Assembly: GCA_009377445.1 (NCBI GenBank)
Contig: WHUA01000008.1
Location: 1-64,000, forward strand
Length of the DNA: 64,000 bases
Origin: Alphaproteobacteria bacterium
GTDB lineage: Bacteria; Pseudomonadota; Alphaproteobacteria; UBA8366
Direction: 5' to 3'
This document shows positions 54,661 through 63,957 of the stretch, piece after piece; positions within the stretch are counted from its first letter, which is position 1, and the number at the start of each line of letters is the position of its first letter. Under the pieces are notes generated by a model. That model did no database searches. It was given only the letters and a program-made list of their open reading frames with translations, and was not told the origin of the DNA. The position numbers and the translations under genes were made by a program.

Positions 54661-55265
54661 TGTGCGAGCTCCTGCAATCCGCTGCGGATCAGGTCATCGA
54701 CCGCGGCGCCGACGCCCAGCATCTGGCCGGCGCGCGCCACCGCCCCGAACGCCTCGGTCCGGGAAAAGCCGAGATTGACGAGGGCGGAGACGGCTTCTTC
54801 GTTCGGCGCGCCCGGCCCCGCCGGTCGCGACGCGACGAGGGCGGCCGGCCCGGACAGGGCGATGCCGCCGACCTTGTCCTTGAGCTCCGATACGATCCGC
54901 GCCGCGAGCTTCGGCCCGACGCCGTTCGCCCGGCTCACCTGGGATTTGTCCTGGGCGGCGATCGCCGTCAGAAGCTGGTCGGACGACAGCGCCGACAGGA
55001 TCGCGAGCGCGACCCTCGCACCCACCCCCTGCACCGTCGTCAGCAAGCGAAACCAGCTCCGCTCTTCCGTCTGCAGAAATCCATACAGGTGGATATGGTC
55101 CTCGCGGACATGCGTTTCGATAAAAACGTGCACCGCGCCGCCCGGCCGCGGCATGGCGCCGAGCGTCCGGCGGGAACAGAACACCAGGTAGCCGACCCCG
55201 CCGACATCGACGATCGCCGAATCCTCGCCCGCCGAATCCAGGACGCCACGCAGCATCGCGATCAT
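54657..55265 (-). CDS. ruvA: Holliday junction DNA-binding protein RuvA
   Basis: This 202-residue protein forms the tetramer that holds the four-way junction. Domain I is an OB fold ([36 protein letters not shown]), domain II holds two helix-hairpin-helix motifs ([34 protein letters not shown]) and domain III contacts RuvB ([16 protein letters not shown]). The palindromic element at 55265-55337 sits just ahead of its start. Confidence 0.96.
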   Translation of the reverse strand: MIAMLRGVLDSAGEDSAIVDVGGVGYLVFCSRRTLGAMPRPGGAVHVFIETHVREDHIHLYGFLQTEERSWFRLLTTVQGVGARVALAILSALSSDQLLTAIAAQDKSQVSRANGVGPKLAARIVSELKDKVGGIALSGPAALVASRPAGPGAPNEEAVSALVNLGFSRTEAFGAVARAGQMLGVGAAVDDLIRSGLQELAQ

Positions 55266-55337
55266 CCGCCTTCGCTCCTCTCGGAGCTACGGCGGACGAG
55301 TCCGCCGGATCCTCCGAAGCCCTGGCGTAGGAGGATC
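55265..55337. repeat. Palindromic element between ruvC and ruvA
   Basis: This 70-base gap is almost entirely inverted repeats: TCCGCC (55265-55270) against GGCGGA (55291-55296), GGCGGA-CGAG-TCCGCC (55291-55306), and GATCCTCC (55308-55315) against GGAGGATC (55330-55337). The wording TTCGCTC, GAGCTACGGCGGA, AGTCCGCC, GAAGCCCTGGCGTAGG is of a dispersed repeat type I recall from alphaproteobacteria. Its end overlaps the TGA of ruvC. Confidence 0.75.
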
Positions 55338-55845
55338 ATCGGCGCGCCTCCGCCGTGCCGCGCAGCCAGAGATTCTCGGTGGCGCCGAAATGGGCATGGC
55401 AGATCGCAGTCGCCAGCGCGTCCGCGGCATCGGGACCGAGGATCCGGCAACTCGGCAGGATGCGCCGCACCATGTGCTGCACCTGATCCTTGTTCGCGTG
55501 GCCGACGCCCACGACGGCCTTCTTGATCCGGTTCGCGGAATACTCCGCGACGCGCAGCCCCGCGAGCGCCGGCGCAAGGAGCACGACCCCGCGCGCCTCG
55601 CCGAGCTTCAAGGTAGACGCGGCGTTCCGGTTCACGAAGGTCTCCTCGACCGCGGCCTCGTCGGGACCATAGAGCGTCAGTATCTCCATCAAGCCGTCGT
55701 GCAGTTCGCGCAGCCGCCAAGCCAGCGGCTTCGTCGGGTCCGGCTGAACCGACCCGTCCGCGACGTGCGTGAGACGGTTGCCCGACACGTCGATGACGCC
55801 CCAGCCAGTGTTGCGGAGCCCGGGATCGAGTCCGATCACTCGCAT
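55336..55845 (-). CDS. ruvC: Holliday junction resolvase RuvC
   Basis: This 169-residue RNase-H-fold nuclease cuts Holliday junctions. The first metal-binding Asp is in [13 protein letters not shown], the catalytic Glu in [11 protein letters not shown], and the last acidic pair in [17 protein letters not shown]. The stop codon overlaps the palindromic element before ruvA. yebC lies 13 bases upstream on the same strand. Confidence 0.96.
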   Translation of the reverse strand: MRVIGLDPGLRNTGWGVIDVSGNRLTHVADGSVQPDPTKPLAWRLRELHDGLMEILTLYGPDEAAVEETFVNRNAASTLKLGEARGVVLLAPALAGLRVAEYSANRIKKAVVGVGHANKDQVQHMVRRILPSCRILGPDAADALATAICHAHFGATENLWLRGTAEARR

Positions 55846-55858
55846 CGAATCGCCGCCT

Positions 55859-56608
55859 TCAAGCCGTCAACCGTTCCATGGTCTCTTGAGCGATCTCGTA
55901 GTTGGCCGATACGGACTGGACGTCGTCGTTGTCGTCGAGCGCATCGAGCAGGTTGAACAATGTCTGTGCGTCGCCCTCGTCCACGGCGACCGTGGACTGT
56001 GGCCGCCAGACGAGCTTGGCCGAGTCCGGGTCGCCGAAGCCCCCGGTCAGGGCCGCCGCCACCGCGTGAAGATCGCCCGCGGCGCAGGCGACCTCGTGGC
56101 CATCGGCGGAAGACACGACGTCCTGGGCGCCCGCTTCGAGCGCGGCCTCGAACATCGCTTCGTCGCCCGCGGCGCGGGCCGGATACCGGATCTCGCCGAT
56201 ACGATCGAACATGAAGCCGACCGCGCCCGTTTCCGCCATGTTGCCGCCGTTCTTGCTGAATGCGGTGCGTACTTCGGAAGCGGTGCGGTTGCGGTTGTCG
56301 GTCAGCACCTCGACGATGACCGCGACGCCGCCCGGCCCGAAACCCTCGTACCGGATCTCCTCGAAACTGCTGCCATCGGTGTCGCCGGTGCCCTTCTTGA
56401 TGGCGCGCTCGACATTGTCCTTGGGCATGTTGGCGGCGCGCGCCGCAGCTATCGCCGCGCGAAGCCGGGGATTGGAGCCCGGATCGCCGCCGCCTTCCTT
56501 GGCGGCGACGAGAAGCTCGCGCCCGAGCTTGCCGAATACCTTGGCGCGCTTTTTGTCCTGCGCGCCCTTGCGGTACATGATGTTCTTAAATTGGGAATGA
56601 CCAGCCAT
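55859..56608 (-). CDS. yebC: YebC/PmpR-family protein
   Basis: This 249-residue protein of the YebC/TACO1 family is recognised by [23 protein letters not shown] at its start, [34 protein letters not shown] and [22 protein letters not shown]. Members have been described as DNA-binding regulators and as translation factors relieving ribosome stalling at proline stretches. It is the first gene of the yebC-ruvCAB-ybgC-tol series. Confidence 0.95.
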   Translation of the reverse strand: MAGHSQFKNIMYRKGAQDKKRAKVFGKLGRELLVAAKEGGGDPGSNPRLRAAIAAARAANMPKDNVERAIKKGTGDTDGSSFEEIRYEGFGPGGVAVIVEVLTDNRNRTASEVRTAFSKNGGNMAETGAVGFMFDRIGEIRYPARAAGDEAMFEAALEAGAQDVVSSADGHEVACAAGDLHAVAAALTGGFGDPDSAKLVWRPQSTVAVDEGDAQTLFNLLDALDDNDDVQSVSANYEIAQETMERLTA

Positions 56609-56920
56609 GTCACCTTAACCAACAAAGACACTCGCTACCGAGTGCGCCTGTATGCCGGTCTATACACCAGATTTTGTAAGCAAATAAACTGCCAACTCAC
56701 ACTGCTATCAATCCAATATGGCGAATTTGCGGCGTTAACCATAGGCGGAACCCCTGATCGGACAGGACATTTCCGCCGAATCAGCGGGCGTCGTTAACGA
56801 ATTGTTCACGCCGGCTTGCGATTGAATCCCTCACGCGGCCGCGGGCCCGCCGATCCCTCGGAGAGCGCGCAAGGCCACGCAGCGGGCGGCATCTCGCCGT
56901 CCGCAAGAAGGGATGCCCAG
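56609..56920. other. Divergent control region between yebC and the Hpt gene
   Basis: No gene is supported. The part 56640-56745 is A/T-rich, as expected for promoters. TTAACCAT at 56735-56742 matches a known variant CtrA half-site. GGCGGAA (56744-56750) and TTCCGCC (56771-56777) form an inverted repeat, and GTTAAC occurs at both 56734 and 56793. Which direction these serve is not clear. Confidence 0.4.
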
Positions 56921-57376
56921 ATGCGGCCAAATCGTCCGCGCGGATTCATGTCGGCCCCGTCGCTCGCCAACATCAATGCCGATACCATTCGCCGGGCCGA
57001 AGAGGCGGTGAGCAAGCTGGCGTCGCAGTACCGCGACTGGGTGCGCGGCGATCTGACGAAGCTCCGCGACGCGCTCTCGGCCGCCAAAGCCGGCGGCGAG
57101 GCGCGCTCGAAGGCCTACGAAGAGATACGCCACATCGCCCACGACCTGCGCGGCCAGGGCTCCACCTTCGGCTATCCCCTAATCACCCGGATCGCCCAGT
57201 CGGTATCCCAGACCCTCAAGGAAGCTGCGGGCGTCGCAGACGCGGATGCGGTGATTGCCGCCCATGTCGAGGCGTTCGCGACCGTGATCGAGCAGGATAT
57301 CGCCGACCCCGTCAGCGGTCCGGCGGCGACGGTCATCGAGGCGCTTCAGGCCGCAATCGGACGAACCGTCGCCTGA
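56921..57376 (+). CDS. Hpt (histidine phosphotransfer)-domain protein
   Basis: This protein of about 151 residues has an Hpt-type four-helix bundle. The putative phospho-accepting His is H74 in HIAHDLRGQGSTFGYPLI, which fits the pattern H-D/x-L-x-G-x-x-x-x-x-G. The rest is helical and acidic. It is a stand-alone carrier, as in phosphorelays between hybrid kinases and regulators, but no kinase or regulator is next to it. ATG 56921 has AAGG nine bases upstream; ATG 56948 is an alternative. A CtrA-type half-site lies upstream. Confidence 0.7.
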   Translation: MRPNRPRGFMSAPSLANINADTIRRAEEAVSKLASQYRDWVRGDLTKLRDALSAAKAGGEARSKAYEEIRHIAHDLRGQGSTFGYPLITRIAQSVSQTLKEAAGVADADAVIAAHVEAFATVIEQDIADPVSGPAATVIEALQAAIGRTVA

Positions 57377-57402
57377 CGCTCCGCTTCCCCGGAGAACGCC
57401 TC

Positions 57403-58224
57403 TCAGCCCGGCGCGGGCATCACGGACGGCAGGCTGCCGCCGATCCTCACGGGTTCGACCCGCGTGGCGAAGCCGGTCTTCGCGTCCGTTTCGACGTAGG
57501 TGCCGCATAGCGTGCCCGGACCATCCGCCGGCGTCAGCCGCTCCCGCGGAAACTTGCGCTGGAAATTCCGGATCGACGTTTCCGTGCTCATTCCGATGAC
57601 GGAGTCGTAGTCGCCGCACATGCCGGCGTCGGTATGGTAGGCGGTGCCGCCCTTGAGGATGCGCGCATCCGCCGTCGGCACATGCGTATGCGTGCCCACC
57701 ACCAGGCTGGCGTGACCATCGGCGATGTGCGCGAGCGCCATCTTCTCGCTCGTCGCCTCGCCATGCACATCGATGATCAGTGCGTCGTAGCCGGCGGATT
57801 TCGGGGTGCCGGGCGGCAGCGCCTGTTGCAGCGCCGCGAAGGGGTCGTCGAGCAGCTCCATGAACAGCCGGGTCATGAGATTGACGACCTTGATGCGGCG
57901 ATTGCGCGAAATATCGTACTCGCCGATGCCGCGTCCGGGCGTTCCCGAAGGATAGTTGGCCGGCCGCAGCAGCCTGCGGTCCGACTCCATGCCGGGGATG
58001 ATCTCGGCCCGATCGAGCGTATGGTTGCCGCCGGTGATCACATCGGCGCCGGCTTCGAACAGCTCCTTGCAGATTTCCCCGGTAATGCCGAAGCCGTGCG
58101 CGGCGTTCTCGCCGTTGACGAGGACGAAATCCAGACCCAGGGCCTGGCGAAGCTTCGGCAATTCGGCCTTGACCACGTCACGTCCGCTTCTTCCCACGAC
58201 ATCGCCACAGAACAACAGACGCAT
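57403..58224 (-). CDS. YmdB-like metallophosphoesterase (TIGR00282 family)
   Basis: This 273-residue calcineurin-type phosphoesterase has the metal-binding sequence FCGDVVGRSGRDVV, the NGENAAHGFG loop, GGNHTLDR and VGTHTHVPTAD. The Bacillus homologue YmdB cleaves 2',3'- and 3',5'-cyclic nucleotides and affects biofilm and motility decisions. Its ATG overlaps the stop of the upstream cyclo-ligase gene (TGATG), so the two are translated in series. Confidence 0.9.
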   Translation of the reverse strand: MRLLFCGDVVGRSGRDVVKAELPKLRQALGLDFVLVNGENAAHGFGITGEICKELFEAGADVITGGNHTLDRAEIIPGMESDRRLLRPANYPSGTPGRGIGEYDISRNRRIKVVNLMTRLFMELLDDPFAALQQALPPGTPKSAGYDALIIDVHGEATSEKMALAHIADGHASLVVGTHTHVPTADARILKGGTAYHTDAGMCGDYDSVIGMSTETSIRNFQRKFPRERLTPADGPGTLCGTYVETDAKTGFATRVEPVRIGGSLPSVMPAPG

Positions 58225-58808
58225 CAGGCAACGCTCCTCGGTTCGATCGCCTCCCGGTCGGTGACGATCCAGTCCAATACCTGGTCGTGGCGGCAGCAGG
58301 GCACGGCAGGCACCTCCTGGACCCCGTAGCCGGCGCCGACGGCCAGGACATTCTTGCGCCGGCGCAAGGCGGCAAGCGTCCGGTCGTAGTAACCGCCCCC
58401 GTAACCCAGCCGATAGCCGCGGCGATCGAAGGCGAGCAGCGGCAGGATCACCAGATCCGGCAGAAGCTCATCCGCCGTCGCCAGCGGCTGGCGCGTGCCG
58501 AACGGCCCATCCGCCAACGCATCCCCTTCCCGCCAGCGCCGGAACGCAAGCGGCGCGCCGGGCTCGACGACCGCGGGGAGCGCGATTTCGTGCCCGAATC
58601 CGCGCAGCCGGTGCAGCAGCGGACGGACGTCCATCTCATCGCCGATCGGCAGGTAGCCGGCCACTTCCGCACGCGGCCCGACCGGCACCGCGCGCAGGAA
58701 TCGCTCGGCCAGGTCCGCCGCGGCGGCCGCACTTGCTTGCGCCGCCTCCGTCCGCCGCTCTCGCAGAACGGCGCGCAGCGCCTGCTTTTCCTCCTGCAAC
58801 GAGCCCAT
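58224..58808 (-). CDS. fau: 5-formyltetrahydrofolate cyclo-ligase
   Basis: This 194-residue enzyme turns 5-formyl-THF into 5,10-methenyl-THF with ATP. EEKQALRAVLRERR at the start binds ATP, and the conserved GYRLGYGGGYYDRTLA is the folate/phosphate loop. The frame runs further upstream, but that part would overlap the probable 6S RNA gene, and ATG 58808 gives the usual length. The position next to a 6S gene and zapA is conserved across proteobacteria. Confidence 0.92.
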   Translation of the reverse strand: MGSLQEEKQALRAVLRERRTEAAQASAAAAADLAERFLRAVPVGPRAEVAGYLPIGDEMDVRPLLHRLRGFGHEIALPAVVEPGAPLAFRRWREGDALADGPFGTRQPLATADELLPDLVILPLLAFDRRGYRLGYGGGYYDRTLAALRRRKNVLAVGAGYGVQEVPAVPCCRHDQVLDWIVTDREAIEPRSVA

Positions 58809-58849
58809 GACGAACGGAATCGTCTCCCAAAACAGGTTGGGCGGCGCCG

Positions 58850-58990
58850 CCTCGGCCGCTGGTCTGATACGTCCGTTTGGAGCCTGGATTACCAGGTGGG
58901 CGCCGTGTGACGGGACCAAGATCCCGACAGGGACAGCTCCCTACAGACATCTATAGCCCCCGGGACACATGCGACCTGGCGAACCGCGCA
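58850..58990 (-). ncRNA. ssrS: Probable 6S RNA
   Basis: The space between zapA and the cyclo-ligase gene is the classic site of the 6S RNA gene, which makes a long hairpin that binds RNA polymerase with its housekeeping sigma factor. Read on the minus strand, CCAGGT (about 58979-58974) can pair with ACCTGG (about 58897-58892) to close a long stem. Two short hairpins, AGGGA/TCCCT and CGGGA/TCCCG, lie toward its tip. The stretch CCTGG-TAAT-CCAGG followed by CTCCAAACGG resembles the 3' region of alphaproteobacterial 6S RNAs as I recall them. The ends are approximate. Confidence 0.6.
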
Positions 58991-59009
58991 GCAACCGCCC
59001 GGAGTATAC

Positions 59010-59369
59010 CTAGGCTTGTTCAAGGCGGGCGGCAATAGCCTCGATCCGGCGCGACGCGGTTTCGAGAATGGCCGCCATATTGTCGGCCATTTGCGCGGGT
59101 TCGCTTTCCTTCGCCCGCTTTTGCGGCTGTGCGACGTCGCCGCCGCCCCGCGCTGCTGCAATCTCCGCATAGGCGTCCGCGAGCTCGTCCGCGATCAGCA
59201 GCCCGACCATGAGAAGCAGCCGGGCGTCGCCGATCTGGCCGACGGAATCGACCAGCTCCGCTACCCGCTTGTCGAGGTAGCCCGCCAACCGCGACAGGTG
59301 CTGCTCCTGGCCGTCGTCGCAGACGATCGAATAGTCCCTGCCGTTTATGGTGATGGAGATCTGGCTCAT
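59010..59369 (-). CDS. zapA: Cell division protein ZapA
   Basis: This 119-residue protein bundles FtsZ filaments at mid-cell. The N-terminal ISITINGRDYSIVCDDGQEQHL is the family's globular part, followed by DKRVAELVDSVGQIGDARLLLMVGLLIADEL leading into the coiled-coil. A DUF4164-like gene lies just upstream and the probable 6S RNA gene just downstream. Confidence 0.93.
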   Translation of the reverse strand: MSQISITINGRDYSIVCDDGQEQHLSRLAGYLDKRVAELVDSVGQIGDARLLLMVGLLIADELADAYAEIAAARGGGDVAQPQKRAKESEPAQMADNMAAILETASRRIEAIAARLEQA

Positions 59370-59396
59370 GTCGTTTCGCTCGAGGTCATGGCGGCG

Positions 59397-59627
59397 TCAT
59401 TCGCCCAGTATCTTGCGCAGCCGCTCGATCGTCGAATCCAGGCGGCGTGCGATCGCGGTCGTCGTCTCCTGCAACTGGGCGTGATCTGCATTCGCGCGAT
59501 CGAGCTCGTCCGCCAGCTCGTTGATTCGCGCGCGCGGCGCTCCCGACTCGATGCGCGTCTGCACGGCCGAGTCGAGCCGACCCAACGCGGCTTCAAGACG
59601 TTGATGTACCTCGCGCAATTCCACCAT
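59397..59627 (-). CDS. Small coiled-coil protein (DUF4164-like)
   Basis: This 76-residue protein is one long predicted coiled-coil (LREVHQRLEAALGRLDSAV, INELADELDRANADHAQLQ, IARRLDSTIERLRKIL). Small proteins of this kind, DUF4164, are found directly before zapA in alphaproteobacteria, which suggests a link to division, possibly as a ZapB-like partner. The ATG at 59627 was chosen; the frame continues to 59687 with an unlikely extension. 27 bases separate it from zapA. Confidence 0.75.
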   Translation of the reverse strand: MVELREVHQRLEAALGRLDSAVQTRIESGAPRARINELADELDRANADHAQLQETTTAIARRLDSTIERLRKILGE

Positions 59628-59891
59628 TTTCCTGTCAGGTATTCCGTAGCGTGTCCCGGCCCGCCGACGGTGCAAAGAATAGAGCACGCATCTGGAGCGT
59701 TCCAGCGCAAACTGTCCGGCAACCGCCCGAAATCAGGATTTTCGCGCACGCCACCCGGCGGCAGCGGTGCGAAGGGCCGCGCTTCAAGCATTGACGGAAC
59801 GCGCCCCGGGCGGCATGGTGCGGCACGAGCCGACGGGCGCTGAGGCGCCTTGTCGTGGGGAGCTGCAACGATCCAGCCGGATTTTCCGTCG

Positions 59892-61895
59892 ATGACTGCC
59901 GCCGAGCCCATCATGGCGACGAACGTCAGCCGCAAAGACATGGCCAGCGCGATCCGCTTTCTGGCAATGGACGCCGTCGAGAAGGCGAAGTCGGGACACC
60001 CCGGCATGCCCATGGGCATGGCCGACGTCGCAACCGTCCTGTTCAGCGACTTTTTGAAGTTCGACGCTGCTGCGCCGGATTGGCCGGACCGCGATCGGTT
60101 CGTGCTGTCGAACGGGCACGGCTCGATGCTTCTCTACGCCTTGCTTTACCTGACCGGCTATCCGGGCATGAGCATCGACGAGATCCGGAACTTCCGGCAG
60201 CTCGGAAGCCGCACCGCCGGACACCCGGAATACGGCCACGCCGCTGGGATCGAGACGACGACGGGCCCGCTCGGGCAAGGCCTCGCGAACGCCGTCGGCA
60301 TGGCGCTGGCGGAACGCATGCTGGCCGCCCGGTTCGGCGCCGATGTCGTCGATCACTACACCTACGTCTTCGCCGGCGACGGCTGCCTTATGGAAGGCAT
60401 CAGCCACGAGGCCATCTCGCTGGCCGGGCACCTTCGGCTGGCCAAGCTCGTCGTGCTGTTCGACGACAACGCGATATCGATCGACGGAGCAACCAGCCTG
60501 ACCGCGAGCGACAACCAGGCGGCGCGCTTCCGCGCCAGCGGCTGGCACGTCCAGTCGATCGACGGGCACGATCAGGGCGCCATTGCCGCGGCGATCGAGG
60601 CGGCGCGCGGGTCGGACCGGCCGTCGATGATCGCGTGCCGGACCGTGATCGGCTACGGCGCCCCGAACAAGCAGGGCTCCGAATCCACGCATGGCGCGCC
60701 CCTCGGCGCGGACGAGATCGCGGCCACGCGGGAAGCGCTCGGCTGGCGGCATGAAGCGTTCTACGTTCCGGACGACATTCTCGACGCTTGGCGGCAGATC
60801 GGCTGTCAGAACGATGGCGAGCGGGCGGCGTGGCAGGCCCGGCACGACGTCCTCGACGAGGCGACGCGCGAGGAATTCGACCGCGTCGTTTCCGGCGCGC
60901 TTCCGCAAGACTGGCATGCGGCGCTGCTTGCGCTGAAGCGGAAGATCGCCGCCGAACAGCCGAAGATCGCGACGCGGCAGGCGTCCAAGAACACGCTCGA
61001 CGCGCTTTCGCCGGCGATACCGGAGCTTGCCGGCGGCTCCGCCGACCTGACCGGCTCGAACCTCACCAAGGCGAACGGCGCGAACCCCGTCACCGCGGAA
61101 GACGCATCCGGCCGCTACATCTATTACGGCGTCCGCGAGCATGCGATGGGCGCCGTCATGAACGGCATCGCGCTGCACGGCGGCTTCATTCCATTCGGCG
61201 GGACGTTCCTCGTCTTCACCGACTACTGCCGCCCGGCGATTCGCCTGTCCGCGCTGATGGGCCTGCGCGTCATCTACGTGATGACGCATGATTCGATCGG
61301 CCTCGGCGAGGACGGGCCAACCCATCAGCCCGTCGAGCATCTGGCGAGCTTGCGGGCGATACCCGGCCTGCGGGTCTACCGGCCCTGCGACGCGACGGAA
61401 ACCGCCGAGTGCTGGGCGCTCGCGCTCGAAGCCGAAAACGCACCGTCGGTTCTTGCGCTGACGCGCCAGGGCGTGCCGTCGGTGCGCAAATCCTTCACCG
61501 CCGACAACCTGTGCGCCAAGGGCGCCTATGTCCTGGCGGAGGCCGACGGCCCCCGCCGGGCGACCCTGATCGCCACCGGCTCCGAGGTTGCGATCGCCCT
61601 CGCCGCCCGCGAGACGCTGCAAGCCGGGGGAATCGGCGCCGCCGTCGTATCCGCACCCTGCCTCGAGATTTTCGAGGCCCAGGATGACGCCTACAAGGCA
61701 TCCGTGCTGGGCGAAGGCGGCCTCCGTGTCGCCATCGAAGCCGCCTCGCCCATGGGCTGGGACCGCTTCATCGCACCCGACGGCATTTTCGTCGGGATGC
61801 GGAGCTTCGGCGCCTCCGCGCCGGCCGACGCGCTTTATGAACATTTCGGCATTACCCCAGCCGGGGTAGTCGACGCGGTCAAAGCGCGTCTTTAA
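59892..61895 (+). CDS. tkt: Transketolase
   Basis: This enzyme of about 667 residues moves two-carbon units in the pentose-phosphate and Calvin-type cycles using thiamine diphosphate. [49 protein letters not shown], the GDG-to-N motif ([15 protein letters not shown]) and the second-domain [10 protein letters not shown] with the catalytic Glu are present. Of the starts at 59850, 59892 and 59913 the middle one gives the usual N-terminus, but no strong ribosome binding site separates them. gap follows, forming a sugar-phosphate pair. Confidence 0.95.
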   Translation: MTAAEPIMATNVSRKDMASAIRFLAMDAVEKAKSGHPGMPMGMADVATVLFSDFLKFDAAAPDWPDRDRFVLSNGHGSMLLYALLYLTGYPGMSIDEIRNFRQLGSRTAGHPEYGHAAGIETTTGPLGQGLANAVGMALAERMLAARFGADVVDHYTYVFAGDGCLMEGISHEAISLAGHLRLAKLVVLFDDNAISIDGATSLTASDNQAARFRASGWHVQSIDGHDQGAIAAAIEAARGSDRPSMIACRTVIGYGAPNKQGSESTHGAPLGADEIAATREALGWRHEAFYVPDDILDAWRQIGCQNDGERAAWQARHDVLDEATREEFDRVVSGALPQDWHAALLALKRKIAAEQPKIATRQASKNTLDALSPAIPELAGGSADLTGSNLTKANGANPVTAEDASGRYIYYGVREHAMGAVMNGIALHGGFIPFGGTFLVFTDYCRPAIRLSALMGLRVIYVMTHDSIGLGEDGPTHQPVEHLASLRAIPGLRVYRPCDATETAECWALALEAENAPSVLALTRQGVPSVRKSFTADNLCAKGAYVLAEADGPRRATLIATGSEVAIALAARETLQAGGIGAAVVSAPCLEIFEAQDDAYKASVLGEGGLRVAIEAASPMGWDRFIAPDGIFVGMRSFGASAPADALYEHFGITPAGVVDAVKARL

Positions 61896-61933
61896 AAAGC
61901 ATTTTCGGGCCTGCGGACGGACCTTGGCGCCGC

Positions 61934-61968
61934 TTGAACGGCGTCTACATAAAGTCTAAGACGTAGAC
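61934..61968 (+). promoter_or_regulatory. Possible promoter and inverted repeat upstream of gap
   Basis: TTGAAC (61934-61939) and TAAGAC (61957-61962) have 17-base spacing and could be a weak promoter for gap. CGTCTAC (61942-61948) contains GTCTAC, which pairs with GTAGAC (61963-61968); the inverted repeat spans the -10 and could be an operator. Confidence 0.35.
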
Positions 61969-62001
61969 AGAACACCTCATCAGATTTCGGGGGGAGCACC
62001 C

Positions 62002-63009
62002 ATGGCAGTTCGTGTTGCAATCAATGGTTTCGGCCGCATCGGCCGGCTCGTGCTGCGCGCCGCATTCGAATCCGGGCGCAAGGATATCGAGTTCGTGGGC
62101 GTCAACGACCTGGGTCCCGTCAAGTCGAATGCGCATCTTCTGAAATACGACTCGGTTCACGGCCAGCTCGACGCCGACATCAAGACCGGCGACGACTGGA
62201 TGGACCTCGGCAGGGGCAAGATCAAGGTGACGGCCGAGCGCGACCCCACGAAGCTGCCGTGGAAAGAGCTCGGCGTCGATGTTGCCCTCGAATGCACGGG
62301 CATCTTCACCACGCGCGAGCAGGCGGCGAGGCACATCGAAGCGGGCGCCAAGCGCGTCCTCGTTTCAGCCCCGGCCACCGGCGCGGACATTACCGTGGTC
62401 TACGGCGTGAACCACGAGAACCTCTCCCCCAAGCACACCGTGATCTCCAACGCGTCGTGCACGACGAACTGCCTGGCGCCCGTCGCCTACGTCCTCCATC
62501 AGGCGATCGGGATCGAGCGAGGCTTCATGACCACGGTGCACGCATTCACCGGCGACCAGTCGACCGTCGACACGCTGCACAGCGATCTCCGGCGCGCCAG
62601 GGCGGCGTCGGTATCGATGATCCCGACCTCCACGGGCGCGGCGAAAGCGGTGGGCCTCGTGCTGCCCGAGCTGAACGGCAAGCTCGATGGCACCGCGATC
62701 CGCGTGCCGACGCCGAACGTCTCGATGATCGACCTGAAGTTCAACGCGTCGCGCAAGACGGATGCGGCGGAAGTCAACGGCGCGATCAGTCAGGCGGCGG
62801 CCGGCCGGCTGAAAGGCATCCTCGTTACGAACGACGAGCCGCTGGTGTCGATCGATTTCAACCACAATCCGGCCAGCTCCGTCTTCGACCTGACGCAGAC
62901 CCAGGTGATCGACGGGACCCTCGTCCGCATTCTATCCTGGTACGACAACGAATGGGGCTTCTCGAACCGCATGTCGGACACGGCGGTCGCGATCGGCAAG
63001 CTCGGCTGA
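62002..63009 (+). CDS. gap: Glyceraldehyde-3-phosphate dehydrogenase, type I
   Basis: This 335-residue glycolytic enzyme has the NAD-binding start [16 protein letters not shown] and the catalytic C153 in [13 protein letters not shown]34 after the second strand is followed by LGP, as in enzymes that prefer NAD or accept both cofactors. The C-terminal [13 protein letters not shown] is standard. A GGGGGGAG ribosome binding site precedes the ATG. Confidence 0.96.
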   Translation: MAVRVAINGFGRIGRLVLRAAFESGRKDIEFVGVNDLGPVKSNAHLLKYDSVHGQLDADIKTGDDWMDLGRGKIKVTAERDPTKLPWKELGVDVALECTGIFTTREQAARHIEAGAKRVLVSAPATGADITVVYGVNHENLSPKHTVISNASCTTNCLAPVAYVLHQAIGIERGFMTTVHAFTGDQSTVDTLHSDLRRARAASVSMIPTSTGAAKAVGLVLPELNGKLDGTAIRVPTPNVSMIDLKFNASRKTDAAEVNGAISQAAAGRLKGILVTNDEPLVSIDFNHNPASSVFDLTQTQVIDGTLVRILSWYDNEWGFSNRMSDTAVAIGKLG

Positions 63010-63452
63010 GCCTCGCGGCGAAAGCGATCGCCGTCCACAGCCTGCGGCAGGCGAAAGCCGCCGCCGCGGCTGCGGCGGAAACCGGGCAACCGGTTCTGCT
63101 TCTGAGCGCACCCGCCGCTGCGGGGACCGTGGGGCCGGCATGGTTCGAGGCCGTCGTGCGAATGGCGGCGAGCGCCTTTCCCGGCGTCACGGTGGAAGGC
63201 GCGCTCGATTGCGGCGACATGCCCGGACACGCCCTCGCCGCCCTCCGCCATGGATTGAAGGTCATTCGCTACGACGGGCCGGCCTTCGACGCCGTCGCCG
63301 ACATCGCCGGCCAATGCGGCGCGACCGTCATGCGCGTCCGGCCAGACGCCCTCGATCTTTCCAGCCTGCCCGGTTCGGGCGACGCGGACGATGCGGACGA
63401 CACGACCGCGCTGGCGGAAGCATGCCGCCGCTGGCTCCAGGGAGAGGCGTGA
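62952..63452 (+). CDS. Uncharacterised protein downstream of gap (start unclear)
   Basis: A coding-like frame runs from the end of gap to 63452. The protein-like part begins about 63012 and contains alternating strands and helices ([52 protein letters not shown]) with an acidic tail rich in Asp. The spacing resembles a small alpha/beta domain; I do not recognise the family. No ATG lies at the natural beginning: ATG 62952 is inside gap, CTG 63006 overlaps the gap stop as CTGA, and GTG 63129 would cut the fold. Translational coupling to gap from a rare start is possible. Confidence 0.55.
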   Translation: MGLLEPHVGHGGRDRQARLSLAAKAIAVHSLRQAKAAAAAAAETGQPVLLLSAPAAAGTVGPAWFEAVVRMAASAFPGVTVEGALDCGDMPGHALAALRHGLKVIRYDGPAFDAVADIAGQCGATVMRVRPDALDLSSLPGSGDADDADDTTALAEACRRWLQGEA

Positions 63453-63483
63453 CGGGGGACGCGGGGGAGGCCTTGGCGATGGC

Positions 63484-63957
63484 CTACAGCATGAACAGGC
63501 CCTTCACGCCGGCATAGACCGCAATAAATCCGGAAAGCGCGGAAACGATCATCAGCCGGAAGGCGAGCATCTTCTTGATCGCCGCCTTCTTCATGAGCGC
63601 CTGCACCGCCGGCAGCGGCTCGGACGCCGCGACGTTCCCGATGTTGCGCGAAATCGCCCTGGCCTCGCCCGTGCGCGAGAGGCGCAGCATGAGCCACGCG
63701 ACCGCGGTGATCGCCATGCCGATCGATGTGAGCCACACGGCCGCGCGAAACTCTTCCTGGGCAGGCGCCTCGCCGGCGATGCGGGCCAGAACGACGGCAG
63801 CGAAGGCCAGCAACGATGCGTTCCCCAGCAGCAGGTATCGAACGAAGAGCTCGGGCGGCCGGCCCATCCGATCGTCGGCGCCGTATAAATCGCCTGGCCG
63901 CAGCTTTCCGTAGACCTCGGCATCGAGGTCGCGCCGCTTGTTGAATAGGCTCCACAT
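63484..63957 (-). CDS. Uncharacterised membrane protein
   Basis: This 157-residue protein has three clear hydrophobic segments (about residues 42-60, 74-94 and 130-155). The first 35 residues are charged and cytoplasmic-like (FNKRRDLDAEVYGKLRPGDLYG). I do not recognise the family. It converges with the gene downstream of gap, with 31 bases between, and begins near the right end of the window. Confidence 0.65.
   Translation of the reverse strand: MWSLFNKRRDLDAEVYGKLRPGDLYGADDRMGRPPELFVRYLLLGNASLLAFAAVVLARIAGEAPAQEEFRAAVWLTSIGMAITAVAWLMLRLSRTGEARAISRNIGNVAASEPLPAVQALMKKAAIKKMLAFRLMIVSALSGFIAVYAGVKGLFML

Noticed and set aside
58809..58919. N-terminal extension of the cyclo-ligase reading frame
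   Set aside because: It would overlap the probable 6S RNA gene and lacks homology-like sequence; ATG 58808 gives the expected protein length.
59784..61844. A 686-residue minus-strand frame opposite transketolase
   Set aside because: Transketolase motifs are complete on the plus strand; the opposite frame shows none.
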